From the NCBI GenBank assembly GCA_951812395.1, contig CATOSD010000001.1:2019108-2083107 (forward strand): DNA of 64,000 nt, read 5' to 3'. The translations under genes and the position numbers were made by a program. Below the pieces are notes generated by a model, which had not been told where the DNA came from, ran no database searches, and saw only the letters and a program-made list of their open reading frames with translations. Source of the stretch: an uncultured Dehalococcoidia bacterium. GTDB taxonomy: Bacteria > Chloroflexota > Dehalococcoidia > Lucifugimonadales > CATOSD01. Positions 47,583 to 56,619 of the stretch are shown here, in pieces; positions within the stretch are counted from its first letter, which is position 1; each line of letters begins with the position of its first letter.

Positions 47583-49400
47583 CTACTGGCGCCGCGAAGG
47601 GTCCTCCCAGTAGAGGCCGACGGCGTAGAATCCTCCGACTGGCGAGGCAATCAGGCCATCCAAGTCCTTGTTCATGGCCCGCAACTGGAAGAAGTTCCCA
47701 AGATGCACGTAGGGCACTTCGTCAAAGAACACCCTCTGCATTTCACCCGCGATTTTCTTCAGTTCGTTCAGGTCGGACTCGCGTGAGAACTGTGTCCTCA
47801 AGTCCTCCATCGCGTCGCTGTCGTAGTATCCCAAGCCGTTCCTCCTTAGCGCTCCGTTGGCCAGAGGAAGGAAAGCCCAACTGCTCATCCAGGTGGGAGC
47901 AATGTCCCACTCATCGACCGCGGTCGAGTCGCTCGGCGCGAGGATCAGCTGTACCTCGGTAGCCCAGTCGACCACCCGGTAGTCCACATTCACCCCAGCC
48001 CTCTTCAGTTGCTCGTTAAGAACGATTGAAATCGGGTGGATAGTGGGATAGTCCGCGGGGTCAAGCAAGATTATCGGCTCGCCGTCGTAGCCCGCTTCGT
48101 CCAACAACTGCTTGGCAAGTTCCACGTTGTTCTGGTTGTACTTTTCAGAAGACACTTCGTTTGCGAAAAACGTTCCGCACGAGAAGACCGATGGGCAAAG
48201 CGACCAGAGCGCGGAAGGCCCATAGCCCTGCATTATCTCCTCAGCGTTCGCGAGCGCCTGCATAGCCCGGCGCATCAACAGGCCCTTGGGGCTGTGGTCG
48301 AAGGGAGGGGCCGCCTTGTTGAAGAAGAAGATGGGCTGCGAGCCGGGCCTGCCGATGGCAACTTCAACCTTTGGATTGTTGTCCAGTTCCTCAAAGAAGT
48401 CCAGCGACATGATGTCCAGGAAGTCCACGACTCCGGTCTGGAGCGCGGACGCCCTGGTCTGCTGGTCGGGCACCTCCAGCATTTCGAGCTCGTCTAGGTA
48501 CGCCACCTTGCCCCCTGCCAGAAAGCTGGGCGACTCGTCGCGCGGCGTGTAGTCCTCGAACCTCTCCACCACTATCTTGTTGCCCAGATCCCACTCTACG
48601 AGCTGGTAGGGGCCGGAGCCTGTGTGGTCGCTGACCAGTTCTGAAGACGGCGTCGCCGCGACGCTCTCCGGCATGATGACAGGGTAGGAGACAGTCGGAA
48701 TGCCCAACCCCTGCAGGAACACGCCGACCGGCTCTGTGAATTCGGCGGTGAACTGACTATCGTCAACTTTGGTGAATGCCACCAAGGCGTCATTGAAGAA
48801 AGAACCGTATGCGGACTTTTCCCGCCACCGATTCAAAGACGCTATCACGTCGTCCGACGTTACATCGTCGCCGTTGTGGAACTTCTGGTTGTCCCGCAGC
48901 GTGAACACGAACTTCTTGCCGCCGTCCTCTACGGACCAGTCCTCAAGCATCTGGGGCTGAAGCGCGCCCTCCTCGTCCCATGACACGAGGGTGTCGTACA
49001 GGTTGTACCCGTAAGTCAGGGTCACGGCTGCGGAGGTAACGTGTGGGTCAAGCGACCCTACGCTTCCTTGGGAAATCCACTTCAGCGTGCCGCCATACCT
49101 GGCCAGGGACTCGGGCACGGGCGTAGGCAACGCCCTCACCGGCCCCTGCTCCAGCCCTGCCACCGCCGGCGCCGGCTGAACGTCGAGCGGGATAGAGGTG
49201 GCTGCCGGCGCAGCGGGCGCGGCGGGCGCGGGGGCCGCCTGATCTGTCCGTGCCGCGGCTCCGGCCGCGGGCGCGGGGGCCGCCGCCTCCGGCTGGGCCG
49301 GCTGTTGTTGAGCGCTCGGCTCGGCCGAAGTACAGGCCAAAACGAGAACGGCGAACGCCGTCAGCGACAGAACCATGATATGCAATTTCGGGGCCTTCAT
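47583..49400 (-). CDS. ABC transporter substrate-binding lipoprotein (peptide/nickel type)
   Basis: A lipoprotein signal (HIMVLSLTAFAVLVLACTS, lipobox LVLAC) is followed by an Ala/Pro/Gln-rich linker of about 75 residues and the family 5 fold: YGGTLKWISQGSVGSLDPH, TLRDNQKFHNGDDVTSDDVIASLNRW, TGSGPYQLVEW, DEAGYDGEPIILLDPADYPTIHPISIVLNEQLKRAGVNVDYRVVDW. It binds peptides or similar compounds outside the membrane. Start at 49400 with GGGAGAAAGTGC; the longer frame to 49439 is unlikely. First gene of the importer operon. Confidence 0.92.
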   Translation of the reverse strand: MKAPKLHIMVLSLTAFAVLVLACTSAEPSAQQQPAQPEAAAPAPAAGAAARTDQAAPAPAAPAAPAATSIPLDVQPAPAVAGLEQGPVRALPTPVPESLARYGGTLKWISQGSVGSLDPHVTSAAVTLTYGYNLYDTLVSWDEEGALQPQMLEDWSVEDGGKKFVFTLRDNQKFHNGDDVTSDDVIASLNRWREKSAYGSFFNDALVAFTKVDDSQFTAEFTEPVGVFLQGLGIPTVSYPVIMPESVAATPSSELVSDHTGSGPYQLVEWDLGNKIVVERFEDYTPRDESPSFLAGGKVAYLDELEMLEVPDQQTRASALQTGVVDFLDIMSLDFFEELDNNPKVEVAIGRPGSQPIFFFNKAAPPFDHSPKGLLMRRAMQALANAEEIMQGYGPSALWSLCPSVFSCGTFFANEVSSEKYNQNNVELAKQLLDEAGYDGEPIILLDPADYPTIHPISIVLNEQLKRAGVNVDYRVVDWATEVQLILAPSDSTAVDEWDIAPTWMSSWAFLPLANGALRRNGLGYYDSDAMEDLRTQFSRESDLNELKKIAGEMQRVFFDEVPYVHLGNFFQLRAMNKDLDGLIASPVGGFYAVGLYWEDPSRRQ

Positions 49401-49623
49401 GCACTTTCTCCCACCACTTAAGACCGAAACAGGTTTCATTGCGGGCCACTCGCACGGACAACAGGCGTTTGACGGAAGCTGTCCATACCGTGCCCGCTAC
49501 AGCAACGCTACTATAAGCGTAGGCATAAGTCCAATTTGGGCGTGCGGACCACCCTCGCTAGGGGCGAGTTTCTAACCCGCTTGCGGGATAGGAGGGGATG
49601 GGGAGGGGCTACGACCCGCCCGC

Positions 49624-50814
49624 CTAGGCGTCCGCCAACGCGGCAGATGCTGTCTTCGCCTTGAAGTTGGGCATCACATCTCGCGCGAACCAGTCCAGCT
49701 GCTCGAGAATGACGCTCTGGGGCGTGCCTATCACGTTACCCATGTTCACCTCTTCTAGGCCGGGGTACATCTCCTGGATCTTCATCAGCTTTTCGGCGAT
49801 CAAGTCCGGTGGGCCGCAAAGCCACGAGCCGGACTCCACCGCCTGCTCGATCGTAGGCAGGCCGGCGAACGGCGCCCTTGCGGGGTCGCCCAGAGCGCTA
49901 ATCTGCTCGTCGGTCAAACCTCGCACGAATCCCAGCGGGGCAAACATCTTCATGTTCTCCTCGAAGTACGTGCGGGCCTCGTCAATGGCCTTCTGCTCGG
50001 TCTCGGCGATGTGGAACGACACGCCCATTATCAGGTCGCCGCCCAGTTCCGTTTCCTTTCCGCGCGCCGCGAGCGTCTTCTGCCAGGCGTGCACCACCTG
50101 CTGGGCCGCGCCGCCGGGCGCCGCGCCGCCGCCGATGATGCCCTTGATGCCGTGCTTGGCCATGAAGTTGAGCCCCCGCTCGCTCGCGCTCACTATGGGC
50201 TGCCAGCACTCCACGGGCAGGCTGAGCGGACGCGGCACCAGCGATATCTCCTTCAGGTCGTAGCCGCGATACGGCACATCCGGAGGTATCTGGTAGTGCT
50301 TTCCGTGGTGCGAGAACGATTCGTTATTGAACGCCTTGAAGATGACGTCCACCTGCTCCTCGAACAGTTCACGGTTGGCGTCCGCGTCCAGCATGGGCGC
50401 GCCAAAAACCTCGACTTCGCGGGTGTGGTAGCCGCGGCCGACGCCGAAGATGACCCGTCCGCCAGTCAGCACGTCCGCGGTCGCGAAGTCCTCAGCCATG
50501 CGAAGCGGGTGCCACATCGGAGCGATATTGAACCCGCAGCCGAACTTTACGTTCTCGGTCAAATGCGCGAGATGTACGGCCAGCAACAGGATGTTGGGAA
50601 TGCACTCGTAGCCTTCCCGCTGGAAGTGGTGCTCGGCGAACCATAGAGTGCTGTACCCCGTGCGGTCCATCAGCTCCGCCATAGCCTGCGACTTGTCGAA
50701 CACCGTGGCGAGTTGCTCGTCCGGCAGCCAGCGGTCGTTGACCGGCGTTCCCGTCAAGCCCATGTCTTCGAGGTCCACGTGCCCCGCGAACAGAGTTCCA
50801 AACTTGGTAATCAT
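49624..50814 (-). CDS. LLM-class flavin-dependent oxidoreductase (luciferase-like)
   Basis: 396 aa. TIM-barrel monooxygenase motifs: YSTLWFAEHHFQREGYECIPNILLLAVHLAHLTENVKFGCGFNIAPMWHPLRMAEDFATADVLTGGRVIFGVGRGYH and CWQPIVSASERGLNFMAKHG. It uses reduced flavin (FMN or F420) and oxygen; the substrate is unknown. Large families of such enzymes are known from SAR202-type Chloroflexota, which fits the rest of the region. Between it and the importer lies a 220-bp gap with short inverted repeats and no gene. Confidence 0.92.
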   Translation of the reverse strand: MITKFGTLFAGHVDLEDMGLTGTPVNDRWLPDEQLATVFDKSQAMAELMDRTGYSTLWFAEHHFQREGYECIPNILLLAVHLAHLTENVKFGCGFNIAPMWHPLRMAEDFATADVLTGGRVIFGVGRGYHTREVEVFGAPMLDADANRELFEEQVDVIFKAFNNESFSHHGKHYQIPPDVPYRGYDLKEISLVPRPLSLPVECWQPIVSASERGLNFMAKHGIKGIIGGGAAPGGAAQQVVHAWQKTLAARGKETELGGDLIMGVSFHIAETEQKAIDEARTYFEENMKMFAPLGFVRGLTDEQISALGDPARAPFAGLPTIEQAVESGSWLCGPPDLIAEKLMKIQEMYPGLEEVNMGNVIGTPQSVILEQLDWFARDVMPNFKAKTASAALADA

Positions 50815-50951
50815 TACAGACCCCCACTTCGCTTGTCCACTGCCTTACACACACATTGTAGGGCGGCGGGCCAGAGTGTCAACCTGAGTCGATTATCGAC
50901 CGCCGCCCGCTGTATAATCGCGAAAGCCACCAAGTCGAAAGGAGCCAGGAC

Positions 50952-51308
50952 ATGCCAATCCAAGCAAGGTATCTCTTCACCGCAAGCATGGACGTTCAGC
51001 CCGACAAAGAGGCAGTGTTCAACGAAGTGTATGACACCGAGCACGTACCACTTTTGCAGAACGTGCCGGGCGTCATTTCCATCGCGCGGCTGAAGACAGA
51101 GGAATTGACGATGATACTCGGCGGCGAGCGGCAGACCATCGTCGCCGAGGGAGAGCCCCGCTACAGCGCCATCTACGAGATCGAGTCGCCCGAGGTGCTG
51201 ACGAGCGACTCCTGGGCCGCGGCGGTCGACCACGGACGCTGGCCGGACGAGGTCAGGCCGTACACGACCAACAGACGTCACGTGTTGCGCCGCTTGCTGC
51301 TTTCGTGA
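50952..51308 (+). CDS. Small dimeric-barrel-like protein (118 aa)
   Basis: The pattern ARYLFTASMDVQPDKEAVFNEVYDTEHVPLLQNVPGVISIARLK is that of EthD/DUF4286-like dimeric alpha-beta barrels (strand, helix, D-x-E-H-x-P-L). Roles in this fold vary from monooxygenase to stress proteins. GAAAGGAGCCAGGAC precedes the ATG. A TATAAT at 50913-50918 is its likely -10 box. It may be co-transcribed with the exporters behind it. Confidence 0.72.
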   Translation: MPIQARYLFTASMDVQPDKEAVFNEVYDTEHVPLLQNVPGVISIARLKTEELTMILGGERQTIVAEGEPRYSAIYEIESPEVLTSDSWAAAVDHGRWPDEVRPYTTNRRHVLRRLLLS

Positions 51309-51354
51309 GCCTCCTTCGGCCTGGCGCGACGCTTCCCCCTGGCGGCTCGACCAG

Positions 51355-52854
51355 TTGATACGGAACTTCCGGAGGGCACGCCGCGCCAACTACAAATGGT
51401 GGGCCTTCGCCACCGTCGCCATGGGCACTTTCGTGTCCGTGTTGGACCAGTCGGGCCTCTCGCTGGCGCTTCCTCTCATCGCCGACGATCTCGACGCCTC
51501 CATTCCGGCGGTGCAGTGGGTAACGCTAGCCTACATGCTCGCGACCAGCTCGCTCTTGCTGCCTGTGGGGCGCATGTCGGACATCCTGGGCCGCAAGCCG
51601 GTGTACGCAGCCGGATTCGTGATATTTGTCGCGGCGGCCATTCTGGCCGGCTCGTCCAACGCGCTGGGCTTCATAATCGGCTTCAAGGCGCTACAGGGTG
51701 TGGGCGCCGCGATGATTCAGGCCAACGGCATGGCAATTGTCACGACCACGTTTCCCGCAAGCGAGCGTGGCAAGGCGATTGGGACGTTGATGACCACCGT
51801 CGGATCGGGAGCGATCGCGGGGCCAATCATCAGCGGAGCCGTCGTGGGAATCTTCGGCTGGCGCGCGGCGTTCTTCCTGGGTGTGCCCATCGGCCTGCTA
51901 TCGCTCGCTGCGGCTATAGTCGTGCTCGACTCGGGCGCGCACTCCAGCAGGGGCGGCGACGGCAAGTCCGGATTCGACTGGTTCGGAGCGGGTTTATCTG
52001 CCGCCGCGCTGTCCATCCTGCTGCTGGTGGTGACCAACGCCCACGCGCTGGGTTGGACGTCTCCGCTGGCCGTGAGCGCTTTGGGCGCCGTGGTCGCGAT
52101 GCTCGGTCTATTCGTGTGGTGGGAGTCCCGCGCGCCCCAGCCCATGCTCGCGCTGGATCTGTTCCGGCGCAGGCTGTTCACCTTAGGAAGCGCGGCGAGT
52201 TTCCTGACCTTTATGGCCGGAAGCTCCGTGTTCTTTCTGATGCCTTTCTTCTTGCAGGGCGTGCGGGGACTCACTCCTCTGGAGACAGGACTGCTGTTGA
52301 GCCCGACGGCTGTCTGCTTCGCCGTCACCGGGCCGATCGCCGGGCGGCTCTCGGACAGGTACGGGTGGCGGTGGTTCATCATCGGCAGCCTGATCGTCAA
52401 CGGCGTCGCCATGCTCGGCATGGCGACTTTCGGTGACGATGCTCCCCTATGGCGAGTGATGGGCGCTCTCTTCCTCCAGAGCATAGGTATGGGATTCTTC
52501 TACTCGCCAAACTCCAGCGCCGTTCTCAGCACTGTCGAACGTTCCAGATACGGGGTCGCAACGGCGTTCATGACGCTCATGCGCACCGGCGCGAGCGTCA
52601 TCGGAATCGCCCTTGTGACGTCCGTGGTCACCGCGGTGATGGGTTCTATGGGCTACGAGCCGAGCCTGGATGCGATAGCGTCGCAGGGAGTGGACGAAGG
52701 GGTGAAGGGCGCATTCACGCAGGGTGTGAGAACGGCTTTCTTCGTTATGTTCGGGTTGAATCTGGTGGCCCTTGTGCTATCCAGTATGGGGGGCGCATCC
52801 TCGCCGTCAACCGATGTTCCCGCGGAAGTGGGCGAGCGGGCGGCGGTTCGCTAG
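51355..52854 (+). CDS. MFS drug exporter, DHA2 family (first of a tandem pair)
   Basis: 499 aa with about 14 helices. Motif A-like LLPVGRMSDILGRKPVY follows the second helix; VLDQSGLSLALPLIADDLDASIPAVQWV in helix 1 and GNAxxTTV-type IQANGMAIVTTTFPASERGKAIG (motif C region) are typical of EmrB/QacA exporters. It would expel drugs or toxic metabolites by proton exchange. It starts with TTG at 51355, with no strong ribosome site, so an upstream start cannot be excluded. A close paralogue lies 12 bp downstream. Confidence 0.9.
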   Translation: MIRNFRRARRANYKWWAFATVAMGTFVSVLDQSGLSLALPLIADDLDASIPAVQWVTLAYMLATSSLLLPVGRMSDILGRKPVYAAGFVIFVAAAILAGSSNALGFIIGFKALQGVGAAMIQANGMAIVTTTFPASERGKAIGTLMTTVGSGAIAGPIISGAVVGIFGWRAAFFLGVPIGLLSLAAAIVVLDSGAHSSRGGDGKSGFDWFGAGLSAAALSILLLVVTNAHALGWTSPLAVSALGAVVAMLGLFVWWESRAPQPMLALDLFRRRLFTLGSAASFLTFMAGSSVFFLMPFFLQGVRGLTPLETGLLLSPTAVCFAVTGPIAGRLSDRYGWRWFIIGSLIVNGVAMLGMATFGDDAPLWRVMGALFLQSIGMGFFYSPNSSAVLSTVERSRYGVATAFMTLMRTGASVIGIALVTSVVTAVMGSMGYEPSLDAIASQGVDEGVKGAFTQGVRTAFFVMFGLNLVALVLSSMGGASSPSTDVPAEVGERAAVR

Positions 52855-52866
52855 GATGATTAACAG

Positions 52867-54405
52867 TTGAGATTGCCGGCTGCGATTGGTCCGATCAACA
52901 GGGTCGCGAGAAGCCCGAACTACAAGTGGTGGGCCTACTTCTCCATCGCCATTGGGCTCTTTCTCACTGTTCTGGACCAGTCCGGCGTCAACATCGCGCT
53001 CCCCAGGATCGCGGAGAAGTTCGACGCGGACATCCCAACCGTGCAGTGGATCAGCCTCAGCTACGTGCTGAGTACGAGCGCGACGCTCATGCCTTTGGGC
53101 CGGTTGTCGGACATGCTGGGCCGGAAGCTTGTGTACGTGACCGGCTTCTTTGTGTTCGTGGGCGCGGCGGCGCTGGCGGGCTCGGCCAACACGTTCGCCC
53201 TCATCATACTCGCAAAGGTTATCCAGGGGGTCGGCTCGGGGGCGATTCAGGCGAACGGCATGGCGATGATCACGCAGGTGTTCCCTGAGCAGGAGCGGGG
53301 CCGCGCGCTGGGTCTCTACATGGCGATAATCGGCACCGGCGCGATCACCGGCCCCATAGTCGGTGGGTTACTGGTGACCCAGCTTGGCTGGCGCTCGGTG
53401 TTCTTCGCTAGCGTTCCGATAGGCGTTGTCGCCATAATCGCGGCGGTGGCGGTGCTCCGCGGTGGCGGCGGTACAGGCGCGGGAGCGCCCGGCACGGCGC
53501 GCCAACGATTCGACTGGGCCGGCGCCGCGTTCTCGTCGGCGGCGCTCGTCAGTTTTCTGCTGGGCATTACCAATGCCCACGAGCTGGGATGGCTCTCTCC
53601 GCCCATTCTGATAGCGTTCGGCCTCGCGACGTTGTTGGTGGCCGCGTTCATCTGGTGGGAGCGTCGTATCGATCACCCGATGCTTGATATGGGGTTCTTC
53701 CGAGTGAGCACATTCTCATTCGGAGTGGCGGCGCGATTCCTGAGCTTCCTGGGCGGCACGGCCGTGTTCTTCCTCATGCCTTTCTACATCATTCAGGGAC
53801 TGGGCTACCAGGCAAGCACGGCCGCGTTGTTCATGTTGCCCGGCTCCGCCTGCACGGCTCTTATGGGGCCGATCGCGGGCCGCCTATCGGAAAATTTCGG
53901 TACGCGCTGGCTCTCCGTTGGCGCCATGGCCAGCTCCACGGCGGGCATGGCGCTCTTTTCGCAGCTCAGCACCGACTCGTCGCCCATTCACGTTATAGCG
54001 GGCATGGTGCTGACAGGCACTGGAATGGGAGCGTTCTCGTCGACCAACACCAGCGCCATAATGGGATCGCTGAGCCGCCAATCTTACGGTATCGCCTCCG
54101 CGTTCCTGAACCTCGTAAGAACCTTCGCCAACCTGACCGGTGTCGCCGTTGGAGCGGCGATCACCGCCTTCACCATGGCCTCCCTGGGGTTCGAGCCCAG
54201 CCTGGCGGATGTGGGGCAGTCTGTGGATGCCGACGGCGCGAGGGCCGCGTTCGTGCTGGGGCTGAACCGCGCGTTCCTCGTGTCCACCGGGCTGATGCTC
54301 CTGGCGCTGGCATGTGCCGCACTGCGCGGCGAGCCGGTGGCGTATGACGACGCCGGGGCCGGCGAGCGTGAGCGACAGGAGGTCACGTCGGAGACGGCCG
54401 GCTAG
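52867..54405 (+). CDS. MFS drug exporter, DHA2 family (second of a tandem pair)
   Basis: 512 aa, about 14 helices, clearly paralogous to the gene before it (NYKWWAYFSIAIGLFLTVLDQSGVNIALPRIAEKFDADIPTVQWISLSY; LGRLSDMLGRKLVY; GAIQANGMAMITQVFPEQERGRALG). The two probably arose by tandem duplication. TTG start at 52867. The 3' end overlaps the converging membrane-protein gene by 4 bp. Confidence 0.9.
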   Translation: MRLPAAIGPINRVARSPNYKWWAYFSIAIGLFLTVLDQSGVNIALPRIAEKFDADIPTVQWISLSYVLSTSATLMPLGRLSDMLGRKLVYVTGFFVFVGAAALAGSANTFALIILAKVIQGVGSGAIQANGMAMITQVFPEQERGRALGLYMAIIGTGAITGPIVGGLLVTQLGWRSVFFASVPIGVVAIIAAVAVLRGGGGTGAGAPGTARQRFDWAGAAFSSAALVSFLLGITNAHELGWLSPPILIAFGLATLLVAAFIWWERRIDHPMLDMGFFRVSTFSFGVAARFLSFLGGTAVFFLMPFYIIQGLGYQASTAALFMLPGSACTALMGPIAGRLSENFGTRWLSVGAMASSTAGMALFSQLSTDSSPIHVIAGMVLTGTGMGAFSSTNTSAIMGSLSRQSYGIASAFLNLVRTFANLTGVAVGAAITAFTMASLGFEPSLADVGQSVDADGARAAFVLGLNRAFLVSTGLMLLALACAALRGEPVAYDDAGAGERERQEVTSETAG

Positions 54406-54908
54406 TCGCCCAGGCCGCTCTTGGCTCTCGAGTAGCGGCGGATCAACTCGTCGGCGAGCGGGTTCTCCCGCCCCGGGAAAGTCACGGCGATATCCTCGCC
54501 GTTGGCGAGTCTAAAGAAGACTGTGGTGTGAGGCAGCACCCGGACCAGGCTCCTGAGTACGAGATACGCGCCCAGCACCAGTCCAAGGGCCCCAAGCATG
54601 AACAGAAACACGTCGACTAACTCGAAGATGCCGCCGCTCTCCCTCAGCATCGAGCTTGCCGAAAGCTCAAGCGCGGTGAACACCGCTCCGGCGGCAAACA
54701 GCATCAGTCCCTGCCTTATCCTGCTGTCCTGGCCGCCAATCACCCTCTTGTACTCAGTGATGTCGACCAGAGGAACCTCGGTGTCGAGACTGGAGTCGCG
54801 CCTTTTTCTGGCGGCAACCAGCAGCCTCTGGTTGGTGAGGATGCCGTTGCCGCCCTTGAACACGATCTGTTCGCCTGGCAGGAGTTCCACGTTGGCGGAA
54901 GAGAGCAT
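54402..54908 (-). CDS. Membrane protein with PH-like ends (168 aa)
   Basis: The start NVELLPGEQIVFKGGNGILTNQRLLVAARKRR resembles the first strands of a bacterial PH domain (bPH); the C-terminal FFRLANGEDIAVTFPGRENPLADELIRRYSR closes it. Two helices in the middle (IRQGLMLFAAGAVFTALELSAS; VDVFLFMLGALGLVLGAYLVLRSL) anchor it in the membrane. Function unknown. Convergent with the exporter gene. Confidence 0.65.
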   Translation of the reverse strand: MLSSANVELLPGEQIVFKGGNGILTNQRLLVAARKRRDSSLDTEVPLVDITEYKRVIGGQDSRIRQGLMLFAAGAVFTALELSASSMLRESGGIFELVDVFLFMLGALGLVLGAYLVLRSLVRVLPHTTVFFRLANGEDIAVTFPGRENPLADELIRRYSRAKSGLGD

Positions 54909-55290
54909 AGGTCTATCACCATCATCGAGTTTAACTGAAGTTTACAACAGAGAGGCAGCGGCTGAAAGGGCAGGCCCGGCTCACCGGCTTCACGCAGGCG
55001 GCGGATTCCGCGGTTTCCGGCCGTGCACAGGACGAAATGTGCCCGCGCTTGGGCCGTTCCCCTCGACGCGAAAAGGGGCTTCCCAGCCCGCCCCAGGTTT
55101 CCGACTAAACGTAGGCTTGCCCACTCAGTTTTTCGATGATATGCTGTATCTTCAATCTGGGGGCGGCTGGTATTTTGCCCAACACTCGACAGGAATCTCC
55201 TACGTAGGGTGATTCTGCACGTTGATATTGCGTATCATATAGAGTGACTGGAATTGGAGTCTTAGCGGCATAGTTCACAGGCGGTCAAGC
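54909..55290. other. Gene-free gap upstream of the Fur-family gene
   Basis: No gene is visible. The right end carries an inverted repeat TGATA-TTGCG-TATCA (55223-55237), a plausible operator for the Fur-family protein encoded next, overlapping TATCAT as a possible -10 box. The left end near 54935 is AT-rich and may hold the promoter of the minus-strand membrane-protein gene. Confidence 0.5.
55223..55237 (+). promoter_or_regulatory. Fur/Zur-type operator candidate
   Basis: A perfect 5-bp inverted repeat, TGATA and TATCA, separated by TTGCG, 54 bp before the start of a Fur-family regulator and metal ABC transporter operon. Size and AT-rich arms fit Fur-superfamily boxes. Autoregulation by the first gene product is likely. 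Confidence 0.5.
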
Positions 55291-55725
55291 ATGATGATGG
55301 CACAAGGTGTAAGACCCGACCTTCTAGCGGCGCTCGAGGACAGAGGCCACCGGTTGACGTCTCCGCGGCGGCGTGTAATCGACCACCTGAGCGAAAAGCT
55401 CGAGGGGTTCAGCGCGGAACAGGTGCACGAAGAGTTGCCGGACGTTGGACGGGCCACTATCTACAGGACGATAAAGCTGCTCGTCGAGGCGGGAGTGGTC
55501 TGCAAATTGGCGCTCCCGAACGGCTCGCCAAAGTACAGTCTGGCCAGGTTCGAGCACCACCACCACACCTTCTGCATCAGGTGCGGGAACGTGGGTGAGT
55601 TCAGGGCGGCCACGATCGAGCGAATTATTCGTGCCCTCGGAACTGATATCCCAGGGGAAATCCTCGGCCACCGTATCGAATTCTACATCTGTTGTGAGCA
55701 GTGCCTGGAGCGCGAAGAAGCCTGA
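55291..55725 (+). CDS. Fur-family metal regulator
   Basis: 144 aa. The winged helix is LLAALEDRGHRLTSPRRRVIDHLSEKLEGFSAEQVHEELPDVGRATIYRTIKLLVEAGVV. The metal parts follow: FEHHHHTFCIRCGNVGEF (His-rich regulatory site plus the first CxxC) and YICCEQCLE (second CxxC), the structural zinc site of Fur, Zur and PerR. The metal sensed is not certain; a zinc or manganese role fits the ABC transporter behind it. Three ATG codons in a row make 55291, 55294 or 55297 possible starts. Confidence 0.92.
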   Translation: MMMAQGVRPDLLAALEDRGHRLTSPRRRVIDHLSEKLEGFSAEQVHEELPDVGRATIYRTIKLLVEAGVVCKLALPNGSPKYSLARFEHHHHTFCIRCGNVGEFRAATIERIIRALGTDIPGEILGHRIEFYICCEQCLEREEA

Positions 55726-55848
55726 CACAGGCATGCAGCAGTTCCACCAGCGCGCCGGTGCGTGCCGACGCATGGGGAATGGCAAGTCCGGACTCTTGAC
55801 CGCCATCCGGAGGGAACCGGGACCCAGGGCACGACAGGAAGGCTGAGC

Positions 55849-56619
55849 ATGGACTACTCGACGGGACAGGCACCCGGCATAGTGGCGAGTTCAGTGTCCG
55901 TCGAAATCGGCGGATACAAGGCTCTTACCGGCGTTGACTTCGAGGTGGGGGCGGGCACCCTCATGGGCGTGGTCGGACCAAACGGCGCAGGAAAGAGCAC
56001 GCTGTTCGGGGCGCTGGCCGGCACCGTGCCCGTCACCGGAGGCAGCGTGACCTTGCTGGGCGATGGCGCGCGGAGAGGCGCGCTGGCCTACGTGCCCCAG
56101 CGAGACCGTGTGAACTGGCGATTTCCGGCCACGGCTTTAGACGTGGTGATGATGGGACGTTGTCTGAATGCCGGATTGCTCCACTCCCTCGGTCGGAGAG
56201 ACCGGGAGATGGCCCGGCGGTGCCTCGAACGCGTAGGGCTTTGGGACCGTCGCGACGCCCTGATGGTGGAGCTGTCGGGCGGCCAGCGGCAGCGCGTTTT
56301 TGTCGCCCGCGCGCTCGCACAGGAGGCCGCCATCCTGCTGCTGGACGAGGCGTTCAGCGGAGTTGATGTGGGGGCTCAGGAAGGCCTCGTCAGGGTCCTC
56401 CAGTCCCTCCGGGACGACGGCAGGATAGTATTGCTCGCGACGCACGACCTCTCCAACCTCGCCCGAAGATTCGACCAGGTTCTTTGTCTCAACAGGCACG
56501 TCTGCGCTTATGGCCCGCCCGATGAGATCTTCACGTCAGAGGTGCTGGAGGAGCTCTACGGCGCCCACGGCGTCGAGTTCGCTCGTGACCCTGCCGGCCA
56601 CGGAGGGAGGGCGAGTTGA
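55849..56619 (+). CDS. Metal ABC transporter ATPase (ZnuC/MntB type)
   Basis: 256 aa. Walker A GPNGAGKST (43-51), Q loop VPQRD, signature ELSGGQRQRVFVARALAQ, Walker B ILLLDEAFSG and LLATHDLSN. VPQRDRVNWRFPATALDVVMMGR is typical of the zinc/manganese subfamily. ATG at 55849 with AGGAAGG. The stop overlaps the TTG of the permease gene (TTGA). It powers import with that permease; the Fur-family gene is 120 bp upstream. Confidence 0.92.
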   Translation: MDYSTGQAPGIVASSVSVEIGGYKALTGVDFEVGAGTLMGVVGPNGAGKSTLFGALAGTVPVTGGSVTLLGDGARRGALAYVPQRDRVNWRFPATALDVVMMGRCLNAGLLHSLGRRDREMARRCLERVGLWDRRDALMVELSGGQRQRVFVARALAQEAAILLLDEAFSGVDVGAQEGLVRVLQSLRDDGRIVLLATHDLSNLARRFDQVLCLNRHVCAYGPPDEIFTSEVLEELYGAHGVEFARDPAGHGGRAS

